Source of the DNA: Crossaster papposus
Lineage: Eukaryota; Echinodermata; Asteroidea; Velatida; Solasteridae
DNA length: 64,000 bases
Direction: 5' to 3'
NCBI GenBank assembly: GCA_037893245.1
Contig: JBAIAA010000804.1
Coordinates: 1,217,077 to 1,281,076, forward strand
In this document: positions 32,835-45,035 of the stretch, piece by piece
How the letters are laid out: every line of letters starts with the position of its first letter
Position numbering within the stretch: position 1 is the first letter of the stretch
The notes under the pieces: model-generated
What the model was told of the DNA's origin: nothing
The model's input: only the letters and a program-made list of their open reading frames with translations
The model's database searches: none
Program-made: the position numbers and the translations under genes

Positions 32835-34540
32835 GTGCCAATGTGTATTGTCTCGCTGATAAACAACAGTTTTAAACAGTTTCTTGAGGGCGCCCTTCAT
32901 TGCGTGAAAACTTGTTTAGGGCACACGTTAGCGCGCGACCAAACGCGCACCCGCGGCGTCAAATCGAAGCCAGCTAAGTTTAATTCAAATAACACGCATA
33001 TTTGGTTTTGTTTTGCATCTTGCCTAGCCTTTCGTCAAGGCCATCGTGGCTGTGCAGCTGTGGCGACTAGAGTCGAGACCTGCAACCACAGCGACTGGAG
33101 TCAAGACCACTCAGCGCCCTGGAGGGTTTCACCATTAGCCTCTGTCATGACCTTTCTAAAAGGTCAACGCGAGGAAAATTGTCAAAATGGCGGCGCTTAC
33201 CAACAGCAACACGTGTGTCGTCGATGTCAGAACTTTATGGCTTACGACGGAGCTCTAAAGGCTGTGGTTATTTCGAAAGGATAAATCGTAGGCATAAGGC
33301 TAAATGTCATCCAAAACCGTAAAATTACGAAAGAGAAAAAAACAGCGACTGAAAAAATGGTCAGTTTGTGAAAGCGTGCTGCGCTATATACGTACGTGCG
33401 TAGCTAGCAGATGTCAGACAAGTCGACCGTTGAGACAACTCGCCCGTTGAGACAACTCGCCCGTTGAGACAACTCGACCTTTGGGAGAGCTATAGCTGTA
33501 CTTCGACGTTTACATTGTTTATAAACAGTTAATGTTGGGCCGACTTTCCTCATGCAATGTTGCCATACTTCTTTGTTGACAAACTGCAAATTCATTGTAC
33601 CTTTACCATGTTAATGTTATTAATGCTTGCTATTTATCCTCTGTTAACAATTTAGGTGTAAGCTTAGTCCGAAAAAAAACACCAAAACGGTGGCGTCCAG
33701 AAATTGTGCACACAATCGACCGAGTGCTCCCTAATTGGTCGTGGCGCAATTGAATAATTCTTGAAAAATTCAAGTTTAATATTTACGAAGTTCTTTTAAT
33801 GTCAGGTTTCAGTCAATAAAAGGGTAAAATATTACTAGATTTCACAGGCGTCTGTACATTTAATGTGACAGTATTTAAAACTGGTTTTTAAATTAACATT
33901 GCAGGATTAGGAATGTTGAGGTTTAACGTCCATATAGTAATTATGTGAACCAAGTGCTTGTGTGTAAAGCCCCAAATTTATATTTGATGTCAAAAAATAA
34001 TTAAAAATACAAAAATAATATTGCTTGTACATGTATCAAGTTGTATGAATTGGCCCCAGAATTTGTTTACTGTTTGGCATTCAAATATGGCTTTCAAATA
34101 AAGCTTCAGTTCAGTGCCACTGAATTTTTTGTTTTGTTTAAATGTTAATTGGGCCTAACCGGTTTTCTAAGGAGCATAAATATACGGCGGGTCTTTTCAA
34201 GTGCAGGAAAGAAAATCTAGTTTTATGATTGGCCATTTTTTATTAAGTATTTCCCCGCAATTCACTAACTATCTATTGTCTTTCCTCCATGGTATAGCTA
34301 CTTACGTTAGTTTTACGCGCGAGCTCGGAAGCCATATTGACAAATTTCCTCAAAACGCCCTCTTCGGTTGATTTTCGTCATTTCATGACAGAGGCAAATT
34401 ATCTCCGTCTATAGAATGGAGATCAATGGGTTCCACTCATTGATCTTGGTTTTTGGTTCTTGGTAGATTAATCCCTTTTGCAGTTGTAGACAACTATACT
34501 GGGATGTGCAGGAGCACAGCCAGAAACAGTGTTACTGGGT
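32835..34540. other. Gene-poor interval
   Basis: No exon recognised. 33418-33480 holds a tandem repeat of three and a half 17-bp units (CCCGTTGAGACAACTCG). An ATGGCGGCG start context at 33187 opens only 23 codons. The rest is AT-rich unique sequence. Confidence 0.5.
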
Positions 34541-34569
34541 TCTTTTAAGTGCATTATAATGATTATTAT

Positions 34570-34729
34570 ACAATACACGGGACCTACGGCTTTACGTCCC
34601 ATCCGAAAGACGAAGCAATAGTGGTTTCAGTGCCTTGCTTAAGGACACAGGTGTCGAGACCGAGATTTGAACCCACGCTCTGCGGAACAGAAAACCGGGT
34701 TCTTAACTGCTCGGCCACAACACTCCACT
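34570..34729 (-). repeat. tRNA-derived SINE (Leu/Ser-type head)
   Basis: The minus strand begins GTGTTGTGGCCGAGCAGTTA, an A box like those of class II tRNAs, with a B box GGGTTCAAATCTCGG. The body follows with TGTCCTTAAGCAAGGCACTG and CTTTCGGATGGGACGTAAAG, a core common in deuterostome SINEs as I remember them. It ends near an AT-rich tail. Confidence 0.75.
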
Positions 34730-34845
34730 TATATAAGGGAGATCAATGGTTCGATCCACTAGATACGGTGCTAATTGTTACCAACACCAAAATAGAAAGA
34801 AAGAGCGCCGCCTGGTGACGCTCTGGAATTGTCCAGTTTAAATAA

Positions 34846-35610
34846 GGGAATAAATGTGTGTTCGGGAGGTTTTAACCACTCTGTTTAATACCGCTTGGAG
34901 TCTGGGTGCTGATAATTACCCGAGCCGAAGGCGAGGGTAATTATCAGCACCCAGACTCCAAGCGGTATTAAACAGAGTGATTAATACCGACCGAACACAC
35001 ATTTATTCCCATTCATAAATACCTTTTTTGTAAAATTCAGCCAAAAAAGCCCCGAATTGTCGCAAATTGTCGCAAGTAAATTTCGGTGTTTCGCCATTCT
35101 GTGTGTTTTCCCCTATCCATGTTCACGGGCCACTGTCAAATGACATGTTTCCGCCTCTGTCGCTCTACGTCACAATACATGCAATAAAGCGTATTTACCA
35201 TTGATCTCCATTATATAGACTGGATAGGCCTCTGCGTCTAAATGGCGTACGCGCGCGTGTTTTTTTCAAAGGGAAAAGAACGAACGTGACGCGACCGCGT
35301 TTGTGCACGACTTATGGAATTTTTTTAAAAAGTGGAAGACTTGTTTTCTTAAATTCGTCATATTTGGAGGAAAACAGGATTTTGCACCCGAATGGTTCAA
35401 AATAGATAAGAACAATGGTCTGCGCAGCAGTGAAGTGCCCGGAGAAGGATGTCCATTGAGTTGTCCATGTGCAGGGGCTACTTTTGTTGCCAACTGGTTT
35501 TAAACACTTCTAGCCATGTCTTTATCGTCCGTTTAAAACCGGCCACGTTACGGGCTCTCGACCAATAGGAATGCCTAAACTGTCCCAGGTATTTATGAAT
35601 GTGCCATATA
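34846..35610. mobile_element. Hairpin-headed element, copy 1
   Basis: A 165-bp hairpin (34846-35010; 75-bp arms, about 95% complementary; central CGAGCCGAAGGCGAG at 34921-34935) is followed at once by TTCATAAATACCTTTTTT. The right end reads CCAGGTATTTATGAATG (35587), the inverse of that border. Just inside it, TCTCGACCAATAGGAATGCC resembles the matching place of copy 2. No transposase. Confidence 0.75.
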
Positions 35611-36055
35611 TTGGCACATTTAAATTAGGACGCAGTCGATGCGTTTAACGCGCGGCGCCATGTAACAATTTGTAATTGTTATTTTGTAGAATAAATCTTT
35701 TTAAACATGATATTTCGACGTCGCGTTGTTTAGTAAAGATATATTAATTATACGTACATGTACATCTGGAGTTTCTCTACAACGTAAAATACAGGTTTTG
35801 TGGCGAAAAAACGAAGCTTTTAAAATCCATACTGTACATGTATTGCGCAGTCTTAAAAAAAATGTTCGTACACGACCACCTTCAGGAAAGCGCGAAGCGC
35901 ATTACAATTCAGGCGGGCAGTTTTCGAAATACGCTCGCAGTACGCACTGAATAGCCAGTCAGCGTCGTTAACGTATTCTTCACAGCCAGGAGCAAGTTCG
36001 GGCGCGAACTATAGTCAACCATTTAGTTTCTGCTTTACCAATGCGCATGCTCAAA

Positions 36056-36190
36056 TGCAGGGCCCAATTTCTTGGCTCTGCTAACCACAGAATTCCGCGC
36101 TTACGGTCACCATTTTCCGCTAACCGCGCTAGCAGAAAAATTGCGCTAACCCTGTAAGCACAGAATCCTTAGTTACGGGATGTACGCATT
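36056..36190. repeat. Dispersed GGGCCCAATTTCTTGG repeat
   Basis: GCAGGGCCCAATTTCTTGGC, then TCTGCTAACC and several GCTAAC/GTAAGC motifs. An inverted relative lies at about 43170-43285 (AACCAAGAAATTGGGCCCAG). Probably ends of a MITE family. Confidence 0.55.
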
Positions 36191-36525
36191 GCCATTGTCA
36201 CGAGCACGAGGCTGGTTACAATTTGCATGTTAGACTAGGGCTATCTAATCATTATAATAAGAATCCACAAAACCAAGTGATTCACAAAGAAGTCCAAATA
36301 TAAATTTTACTTCTTAAATAATAGTTTTAATTTATTAAGTTTATCAATCAACTCAAGATCTTGACTTCCACTGTTCTTAGATTACTATAAATATTGATAA
36401 GTACCAACGAAGGTCGAGTCGCAAACAATTCATCCCGGTAATTACTCAAATCTTTAAGTATTGAATATTACCTGTTCTCATAAAAGCATAATATTGGTAC
36501 ATACCTAGTTGATGTTGGTTTACAT

Positions 36526-37720
36526 AGGTAATAACAGTGCGAGAACCCGGTTGTTACTGCGTGGTAATGACCGGGTTGGGGGATGACCGCTGGTAATGGA
36601 TCGAGCCGAAGGCGAGGTCCATTACCAGCGGTCATCCCCCAACCCGGTCATTACCACGCAGTAACAACCGGGTTCTCGCACTGTTATTACCTTTAATAAA
36701 TACCTTTTTAACGAGAAAAATGGTGAAAATACTCCGAATTTCGCGACTTCGCGGCTTCTTTTACGCCGTTTTACAAACGCAGCTTCGTTTTCGTATTTTG
36801 GCTTTGTTCATGTAGTGGTGCAGTTGTTTTCCTAGTTCCGGATTTTTTCTAGTTCCAGATCGCTTCAAATAAAAACCTACCTTGTTATGGCTTGGTCTCC
36901 AATACTATTTGTTTAGATGAAGTGCATTTTGAAAAGAAACATACAAGCTTCTTGATACATAAGTAAAAATAAGTCGAAGTAAAAGTCTCAAATCTGCCAA
37001 AGACTGAACGTTCATTTTTTTTTTCTAGTTCCGGATCGCCCGTAAAACACATGCATCAACAGCACGCGCGCAAGCGATTTCATATGACGTGTTCTAATGG
37101 ACCATGGAGAAATATCTCCATGGTGGGACAAAGTTTATCGGATCGTTGCCGCGCGCAACACACGTACACGGACAAAACATTTCAAAGCATTTCTTTGCAA
37201 GTCCTTTTTTAAAACTTTATTGGAAGTTAAAGTATTTGACATTTATTTTAAACTGTATTTATATAAATTAATGAATACTTTATCAGAAATATAGGCTTGA
37301 TTCGGGTTAGTTCTAGCGTGATAATTGTTCATGTACGAAGCAGTTTTTTACTCGATCCGCGGGAATCCACAACTAGAAAAAGGGATGTCGGTATATTTGA
37401 TGTCGTACAGTATGTATTTTCAAATAAAGAAGAGCATAAATATCGAAACAAAAACTGTAGTTTCTCCATCACTCAAGGTAAACTACTAAATCTATTTTGT
37501 TTAAATTTCGAGGATTAGACTTGCCGAAAACAGCCTGAATATTTTTTGCAATCCGGAACTAGGAAAACGTCTGTAATGTGGCCACAGTGCAGCCCAAAGC
37601 CGGGGTTTAGAAAACGGCCCTTGGAAAACCCATGATGTTACTACATATAATGACCGGCACGTGATCGAGTCTCGGCCAATCAGAAGCCTTCAACTCTCCT
37701 AGGTATTTATTAAAAAATTA
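36526..37720. mobile_element. Hairpin-headed element, copy 2
   Basis: The 167-bp hairpin (36526-36692) has 75-bp arms that are identical by eye, and centre TCGAGCCGAAGGCGAGG (36601-36617). TTTAATAAATACCTTTTT follows. The right end is CTAGGTATTTATTAAAA (37697), preceded by TCTCGGCCAATCAGAAGCC. The arrangement matches copy 1, while the arm sequence is only about half identical to it. Confidence 0.8.
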
Positions 37721-39180
37721 TAATTCTATTGGTTTTCGAGAATGCGTTTTAGTGTCCATGAGGCTTAAAGTTCATTGACAATATCTTCTGGACGCATTCA
37801 ATTCTTGGAAGAGAACCAAGTAGAATTTCAATGTTCGTGTACAGTCTGTGATGTCCACGGAAAATCAGACTCCCGATGGCATTACCAGATATGCTTGGAA
37901 CAGCTCAGGTTTGGTAAAGTGAAAAGAAACTTGGTGAATCCAAATTACAGGTGGCACTGTATAAATAAAAAGGAGGGACCCAAAATACTTATAATACTTT
38001 GAATCTAATTGACAATGCCACAATTCTTAATTGTATTCACATTCCACCGCAGATAAATTATTCCAAATATTAAACTCCATGTCTAAAAATATGCTACTTG
38101 TGATTTTGTTTCCTCTTTTACAGAAAAATAGCTTTACATAACATTAGACACTCTTTGGCGTCTCAAATTAGGTATCCAATAATTGCAAACATTTTAGGGA
38201 GTTAAAAATAATAACTCCAACTGTTTTGGGGCTTTTATTCCAAAACCAAAGAAAACGCCAGTTATGTAAATTGGAATATGGGCGCGGCATCGACAAGCCA
38301 AATTTATTTGCCCAAATTATGACTACCAATTCCTCTCAATCCCAAAGTGTAGTCAAACTGCAACATTTACTTTAGAGAAAATGGCTACTGCTGAATTTGG
38401 TGTTTCTATGAATGAATAACATTGAAATACCCAAACTGGTTATATCATTCAAACTCCCAATAATGTTACCAAAAAAAAAGGCTTAGATCTATACTTACAA
38501 TTAACTCATATGTAGTTGATGTCCACTGGCAAGCTCCGTCATACAGCTTTTATGTCTAGTCAGGTGTTCAGGCCACGCCTCGCCACAACATAGCTGCCCT
38601 CATCAGACTTTGCAAATAGTACATAAAGTCCGGTACCTAGGCAATCTTTCCCCACACAATTCTGCCAGCATAAACTCATAAATTCATAAAGCTTGGCCCC
38701 AGCTACTATGGGCTTTTTCTTCCAATAGAAAAATATTCCCACGCCTTGTGTTACATTGGGAAATAATTCGGACGCCTTGCACAGGGCACACCAAATAAAA
38801 TGAGTGACCCTTCTCTGGTGATGGTGTGACCAAGAGTGATCTGTTTTCCAATAACCGGCCTACACGAATTGGCTGCTAGAGGAATTTTGCATATAAATTA
38901 GCGCCGACACAAAAGGACAGGTAAATATTCTGACCATTGTTACCAGGCCTATATAGTAGTACTACAATGTAGCTAGATAAAGCCACATAACTATCTACAC
39001 CTGTATTGTACTGCTTCTTATGCAAGATAAATTCCTAGAGTTACTGGGAAAGATCAATCTGGAATGTATTCTATACAAAGAAATCCTTAAACATTTAAAC
39101 TAGAGCTACTTTGCTTCTGAATAAATGCAACTTTTACTGAATTACAAAAATAAAGTACACCCTATACCATTCTAATGTGA
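37721..39180. other. Non-coding interval, includes 3' LTR of the Gmr1-like element
   Basis: The right part, from 39182 leftwards, should be the 3' LTR of the gypsy fragment at 39260-42330, since it begins TG directly after a polypurine tract. The far LTR border could not be fixed because no second copy exists here. No exon recognised. Confidence 0.5.
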
Positions 39181-39197
39181 CATTGACTCCCCCTTTA
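39181..39197 (-). other. Polypurine tract and LTR start of Gmr1-like element
   Basis: The minus strand reads TTAAAGGGGGAGTCAATG, with LTR-like TGTCACATTAGAATGG beginning at 39182. It lies about 60 bp after the RNase H stop codon, so RNase H is the last coding domain. Confidence 0.7.
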
Positions 39198-39259
39198 AGT
39201 TAAATGTATTTATACATTTACATCACCTTAACACATTAGACATTACCTCAAACAAAAAA

Positions 39260-40880
39260 TTACAATATATTTTCTCTGAAGGTCAAAAGTCCGGCTTCCA
39301 CTGCTTCCATTGCTTCCATATTCCTACTCATGTAGTCCGCTCCTACATTTTCCGTCCCCTTAATTACCTTGATCCGGAAACGATATGGTTGCAGTGCGAG
39401 TGCCCACCTCATGATCCTTCCATTTGCCACCTTGGATTTGCGCACACATGTTAATGGCTGGTGGTCGGTCTCTATTACAAACTCCTTGCCATAAAGATAA
39501 GGCTCAAATTTCCGTACCGCCCAGACCACCGCCAAACACTCACGTTCCATAACTGAATACCTTTGTTGACAAGAATTCAATTTCTTACATAGCATAATTT
39601 CCCCGGCTATCTCTTGTAAGAGGACTGCTCCTACTCCCGAGTCAGATGCGTCTGTCCTTAATGTGAATTCCTTGTTGATGTCAGGAAGTTGTAATATGGG
39701 CGATTTTGACAGCTTTTCCTTCAAGATGTGAAATGCCCTTTCTTGACCATCACTCCAATGTATTACGTTGGGCTCACCTTTCTTGGTACCATCTGTCAAT
39801 GGTGTAGCCAACTCAGCAAAATTGGGAATGAATTTCCGGTAGTAACCGGCTAATCCCAAAAATGACCTAAGCTGTTTCTTGGTTGTCGGTCTCTCTGCTT
39901 GCTGGATGGATTGTACCGTGTCAGGTTTTGGTTTCATCCTCCCTTGGCCTACGATATGACCTAAGAATTCCACCTCATCGTACCCGATGAAACACTTTGT
40001 AGGCCTAGCAGTCAGATTTGCCCCACGCAGTCTGTCAAACACTTCTCTTACTTTCTGAAGATGCATTTCCCAAGTTTCGGTGTGGATGAGAATGTCATCG
40101 ATGTAGTTATGAACACACTCTAACCCTTTCAATAACTTCCGCATGACCCTACTGAACGTCGCTGCTGCATTTACTAACCCAAATGGCATAGTATTATGTT
40201 GGTACAATCCGCCATGAGTCACAAATGCAGTCAATGGTTTTGATTCGTCAGCCATGGGGATCTGCCAATATCCCTTGCTGAGATCAATTTTGCTGAAATA
40301 ACGGTCTTTGGCCAACTGAGCGAAAATTTCTTCTTGATCAGGGATGGGCTCTGCATCAAAAACAGTAACTTGGTTCAATTTCCTCATGTCACAACATACC
40401 CTTTTAGTTCCATCAGACTTGGACACTGCTGTTAATGGACAAGCATGTGGACTATTACTAGGTGAAATGACTCCTAGCCTAAGCATAATTTGAATCTCCT
40501 TCTGGATTTCCTTCCTCAGTGCATGTGGCAGGGGATAGGGTTTGCATCTTATAGGTACAGAATCTCTCACCTTTATGACGTGCTTCCCCAATGTAGTCTT
40601 GCCTGGGAGGTCGGTGAGTACATCTTCAAACTCCTCCAAAGTGTTTCTTACTTGTTGTGTTTTAGACCTATGTAACCTAGGACTAATATGTACATCTTCT
40701 ATATATTCCTTCTGGACTAGAGGAGGGAGATGTAGCAAATCATCTTTATAATAATTCTGTAATTCTCGTTTACTCACCTCTACCTGTGGTTCTTCCTCGA
40801 TCACTGAAGTGCATGCAAGTTCATATATACCCTGTATATTAGGTATAGATGGTTCTGCCATGATGGCCGCAAGTTCTGCT
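39260..40880 (-). CDS. Gmr1-like gypsy reverse transcriptase and RNase H
   Basis: The frame is open for about 540 codons. RT motifs: VIKVRDSVPIRCKPYPLP, LGVISPSNSPHACPLTAVSK, FSKIDLSKGYWQIPMADESK, TMPFGLVNAAATFSRVMRKL, the catalytic NYIDDILIHT (YIDD), VEFLGHIVGQG and LRSFLGLAGYYRKFIPNF. RNase H: LRTDASDSGVGAVLLQE, VMERECLAVVWAVRKF, ETDHQPLTC and ENVGADYMSR. It ends MEAVEAGLLTFRENIL and then the polypurine tract, so no integrase follows. The 5' end is cut at about 40880 by an L2-like LINE. Coding appears intact within the fragment. Confidence 0.92.
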
Positions 40881-41945
40881 CTTCTATTCATTCATTCATT
40901 CATTATTGGTTTATTGTTTAAAAGAACAAATTCCCATGGCGACCAGAGGTCGAATTACAGGAAAATAAACAGAGATTAACACAGTTACAAATTTAAGAGA
41001 TAATTGGTTAAGGAGAGATAAATATTTACAAAGTATGAAACAAATTGTTTTAAAAGTTGCGAAACAATAACCTGGATAAAAATATTGCTGGCATAGTCTA
41101 GTGGATTTTCATGGTCAACACAATTTCAAAAAAAAACACGTAAAAGGCTGCATTATATTGCAATTCATTTGTTAAAAAGACGTGTGAGGTGAGGGAGAGG
41201 GCTCTTTTTATATCGCTCTGTTCGGCATTGAAACTGACCAAGATGTCCGGAGTTCCTAAGTTGGTATCCACTATCAGGCCTCTGTGGCAACAGACGCTTT
41301 AGAACTGATGAGGGGAGAGTCTTGGCAAAAGATTGGCACAAATGGTTACGACGGCGTACCAGTGTTTCAATATTGCACAATTGTAGGGCGTCTGAGTAGC
41401 GCACGTAGTCATTGCCAAGAATGATTCTGCATGCGCGCTTTTGCATCCTTTCCAGATCATTGGACTGCTTACTTGTAATAGCACCTGACCAGGCGGGTGC
41501 AGCGTACTCTAAAATAGGCCGCACAAAGGAGGTGTATATAGCAACAAGATCAGATATGCTTAGGTAATGATGCTTCAATTTACGAAGCATGAAAAGGCGG
41601 GAATTTGCACGCTTGATCATTGAGGTTACATGCGTGTGCCACCTTAAGTCGGCTTGAATAAAAACACCTAAAAGCTTAATAACTACACATTGTGTGATAG
41701 TATTGTCATTTAGAGTCAATGAGAGGGGATCTGGTGGATTCCGCGAGAAACAAATGTCCATGGTGAAACACTTTTTCACGTTAAGTTGCATTTTGTTGTC
41801 CGACGACCAAACGTCCAGATCAGTGATGTCATCAACATATTTGAAATGTTTTATATTTGTATTGTTGTTGAAACCGGCATCGTTGATAATTGCCAGGAAG
41901 ATAATGGCACCTAGCTTAGTGGTACTGTTTGAGTAGGTTTGCATG
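40881..41945 (-). mobile_element. L2-like LINE, 5' truncated, with TGAA tail
   Basis: The minus strand 41940-41165 reads TKLGAIIFLAIINDAGF, FKYVDDITDLDVWSSDNKMQ, GVFIQADLRWHTHV, FVRPILEYAAPAWSGAITS and LERMQKRACRIILGNDYVRY, an RT C-terminal half of CR1/L2 type with a YVDD box. The 3' end is AAACAATAAACCAATAATGA with TGAATGAATGAA (40888-40907), the short-repeat tail typical of L2 LINEs. It sits between integrase and RT of the gypsy fragment. Confidence 0.8.
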
Positions 41946-42330
41946 GAAAGTTTTGGTCCTTTGACCCAAGTCAACTTTGTAATTCATTACACTTACCTTT
42001 TCAACAATGGGGAATGGGCCCTTCCACTGCATCAATAATTTATTATTATCAGTGGGTAGGAGAATGAGCACCTCATCACCTACTTTCATGTCCCTTGTCC
42101 TCGCCTTCTTGTTGTAGTAGGTGCGATATCTCTCCTTGGATTTAGTCAATTCCTGTCTAGCAAGTTCACACGTTTCTTCAAGACGATCTTGTAAGTCTAA
42201 TACATATTGATATACGTTCTTGGATTCACTCACCTCTGACTCTCTTGTCCACAGTTCTTTAAGTAGCGCCATAGGTCCTCGCACCGTCCGTCCATAAAGC
42301 AACTCAAATGGGGAGAAACCTGTAGGGAGA
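41946..42330 (-). pseudogene. Gmr1-like gypsy integrase, C-terminal part
   Basis: PTGFSPFELLYGRTVRGPMA, LARQELTKSKERYRTYYNKK, GDEVLILLPTDNNKLLMQWK and GPFPIVEKVSVMNYKVDLGQ, ending FHANLLKQYH. This is the end of the gypsy integrase core plus the GPY/F chromatin-binding module. It lies 5' of the RT on the same strand. The upstream DDE part is cut off by a DNA element at 42328. Confidence 0.85.
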
Positions 42331-43163
42331 TGCGGGAGAGTTGAGCCACCGGGAGAGTTGAGCCACCCCCTATAACTCGAAAAGTAGTAACTCACTAAAA
42401 TTTATATTTGCATATATTGTTTATAGCATCAATACGACATTCTTAGTGTTAAACTCTACTGTCATGTGTACTCAGTATCAAAGATACCTAAACAATTTTT
42501 TTTTTCACTTTTGAGTGAAAAATAGAAAAATAAATGTTTTGTCTTATTTCCCATAGCAAGACTTAGACTATAATGGCGGTAATTTGTTTATTGAAGGGGG
42601 TATATATGACCATTATTTTAGAGAACTATTGTAAACTACCAAAAGTTCTACACCAGACAGGATTGGGTTATTTACAAAATGGTCGCAATGAGGAGAGTTG
42701 AGCCATTGGTCATGGGGAGAGTTGAGCATAGGGAAAACGTGTAGTAACATTTTGATTTTTGGACTAAAGGTGAAAAATGTATAATAAATGAGAGAAAATG
42801 TTATTTTGTGCCATGATAATAACAATTGAGCACCATATTTACTTTAATAATTAATAAATCAAAAGTTGAAAAAATATGATTTTGTTTTTTTCACCAGCCA
42901 TTGACTTATCATGCTGGCTCAACTCTCCTGTAATAGTGGCTCAACTCTCCCATATTGTAGGGAGAGTTGAGCCACTTTACCAATTTTTTTCAAACCTTTT
43001 TATATAAATAAGCCTTAACTGCTATCCCAACTGTTATTGTTTCAAAACGAAAACAACACTCTAAAGTTTATCTTACACGAATTTTTTACAGGTTTGTACT
43101 TTTCTTCCGCATAATGGTGACACAAAATATAAAAATTGGCTCAACTCTCCCGCATCTCCCCAT
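42328..43163. mobile_element. DNA element with 24-bp inverted ends and repeated GGGAGAGTTGAGCCA
   Basis: Left GGGAGATGCGGGAGAGTTGA (with GCCA) at 42330 is mirrored at 43136-43160. GGGAGAGTTGAGCCA or a close variant recurs inside at about 42345, 42690, 42715, 42907, 42930 and 42958, in both orientations. 830 bp, AT-rich, no transposase. It interrupts the gypsy integrase. Confidence 0.75.
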
Positions 43164-43779
43164 CAGAGACCAAAATTCCTCGCTAACGCGTAGCATACGT
43201 TTACCGTAAGCACCGAATTCTCTGATATAGTAAGCAGGAATGTTTCTCTAACGGTAAGCAGAACCAAGAAATTGGGCCCAGTTCGCTCGAACGGCTCTAG
43301 TCAAACTATTGTTGAAAATATGGCAACCGCTTTGTTTACATTTGCGACACGAATGAGATGGATAATTTAGCGCTATTCTGCCACGCATAATAAGTAGGAT
43401 AAGTCAGTAAATAGTCATGTTGGTCCAAAAACAAGAAAAAAAATGAAGAAACAAATAAAGAAACATTAATTTAGGAGTGAGAAAATTTCAAGTTTTTCTT
43501 TGAAAATTCTTAGATTTTGAAGGAATGAAGGAATGAAGGACTGTGAAGGTAATTGCACAAACTTACAAAATGGGTACACTATGGATGCCCTTACAAAATT
43601 CAAATGAAGGCCAACCACCCCACCCCCCCCCCCCCCCCCCCCCCCCCTCCTCCAACTCTATGTTGGGTTGTAGTACACACATTAGTTTGTCACACTGTTT
43701 ACAGTTTGTTTCCGCTTGGCTCTGGTACTGCAAACAACACAGTTGCGCTTTTTGCCGGCAAGAATTCTCCCAGGATAGT

Positions 43780-45010
43780 GATGAGTGGGAAAGCGGCTGG
43801 AACCACGTGACACTTGACTAGCATGCTGAGCTGGGTTGTGCTTCCAAGTGGAAATAAGCTATCACCTTGAACCTGAAATCCAAAGCTGTTGTATACAATG
43901 GTAGCATTCACCAAGCAGATGTCAAGAATGGCCACGAACACTCTTTTCCACCATTTCATCGATTTGTGAGGGTGCGAGTAGTACTGACACATTTGTGCTG
44001 CGAGATCACTTCCTCCCATGTATTTATCATAATCATTAACGACAGAAGGTTTTTTTATCGTACGAAGTCCACTCAAACTGTTTTTGCTCCGAATGTCTTT
44101 CGTGTCGTTATTGCATTTTCCAACATTTATGAGAAGAGTTACACGCTTGGCATCCTGCGAAACGACGCACAGTTGGCCGGCTTTGGTGTAAAACTGGGGG
44201 TCAGCACCTCTTATGTGTAACTATTTTGGGTTTGCACAATCTGGAATCCCCAGTGTGGTGTAGCGTGCATTTCCACAAGCTCCAAACTTTAACTGTGACA
44301 ACTTGCAGACGAGAGCTGGGCTTTTGTACCAATTGTCCATGACAATTAAATGTCCCTTATGTTCGAGCCCTGTAATTAGGTCGAGGACTACATGCCCAGC
44401 AGATGTAATATTAGGTGGGTGGTGTGTTGAAGCATAACCAATGGTGGTTCGACTAGATTCCTTTGATGTGGGCTGAGAGCCGGTTAACACCTTCCAAACA
44501 CATGTATAACCGGTTTCTGACTCGTTCAATGAAAAACATTTCAATCCCCATTTGGGGGACTTTCGTGGCATGTACTGTTGGAAAACAAGTCGGCCTTTGA
44601 ACTTGATCATTGTCTTATCCAGTGAGAGGTTCGGTCTGGCTTGTAAATGCAAGGAAAGGATGGCAGTACAATGTCGAGCAAGGCAAGGCCACGAATGCCA
44701 TAATTTCAGGAACAGTACTTGGAGTCTAGGCAGGCTCTGATGATTGGCCACATCTGCACACATTGTTTGGTCGGCATAGCGATTGTCTCATCCACCATCA
44801 ACTCCCACACTGCTTGGCAGAAAAAGAGCTAAAAGATTTGCATGAGCGACAGGTGACAAAAATCTTCCGGACAGCCAGTCTCTTCACTGAATTTCATCGG
44901 TGTGCGCTTGCTGTAAGAGGTGCTTGCTTTATTCCATCCACACCTGAAATAGGACAATTCAGAAAGGTTAATAGAACACTATTCATTTCACGGCACATTT
45001 TCTTTTAAAG
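43780..45010 (-). pseudogene. PiggyBac-type transposase, broken
   Basis: The minus strand holds the DDE_Tnp_1_7 landmarks in order: AVWELMVDETI (44790), LSLDKTMIKFKGRLVFQQYM (44620), KWGLKCFSL, HKGHLIVMDNWYKSPAL (44340), then after a break VNDYDKYMGGSDLAAQM (44020) and KWWKRVFVAILDICLVNATI (43960). The catalytic Asp residues in KTMIKF- and MDNWY-type boxes are present. Stops at about 44221 and several above 44764 show that it is not functional. A likely first exon lies at 45802-45688. The cysteine-rich C-terminus was not found. Confidence 0.85.
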
Positions 45011-45035
45011 GTAGTATACAACATTAGCTTTGGGG

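Noticed and set aside
33187-33258. ATGGCGGCG start in a good context
   Set aside because: Opens only 23 codons with no donor at a sensible place.
37775-38002. 75-codon Cys-containing frame
   Set aside because: No motif, no splice context, non-ATG start possible; indistinguishable from chance.
36056-43285. A single 7-kb transposon bounded by inverted GGGCCCAATTTCTTGG sequences
   Set aside because: The interval contains several unrelated elements, and the inverted ends look like two separate MITE copies.
43553-43821. Proline-rich open frames
   Set aside because: Created by a 25-C homopolymer.
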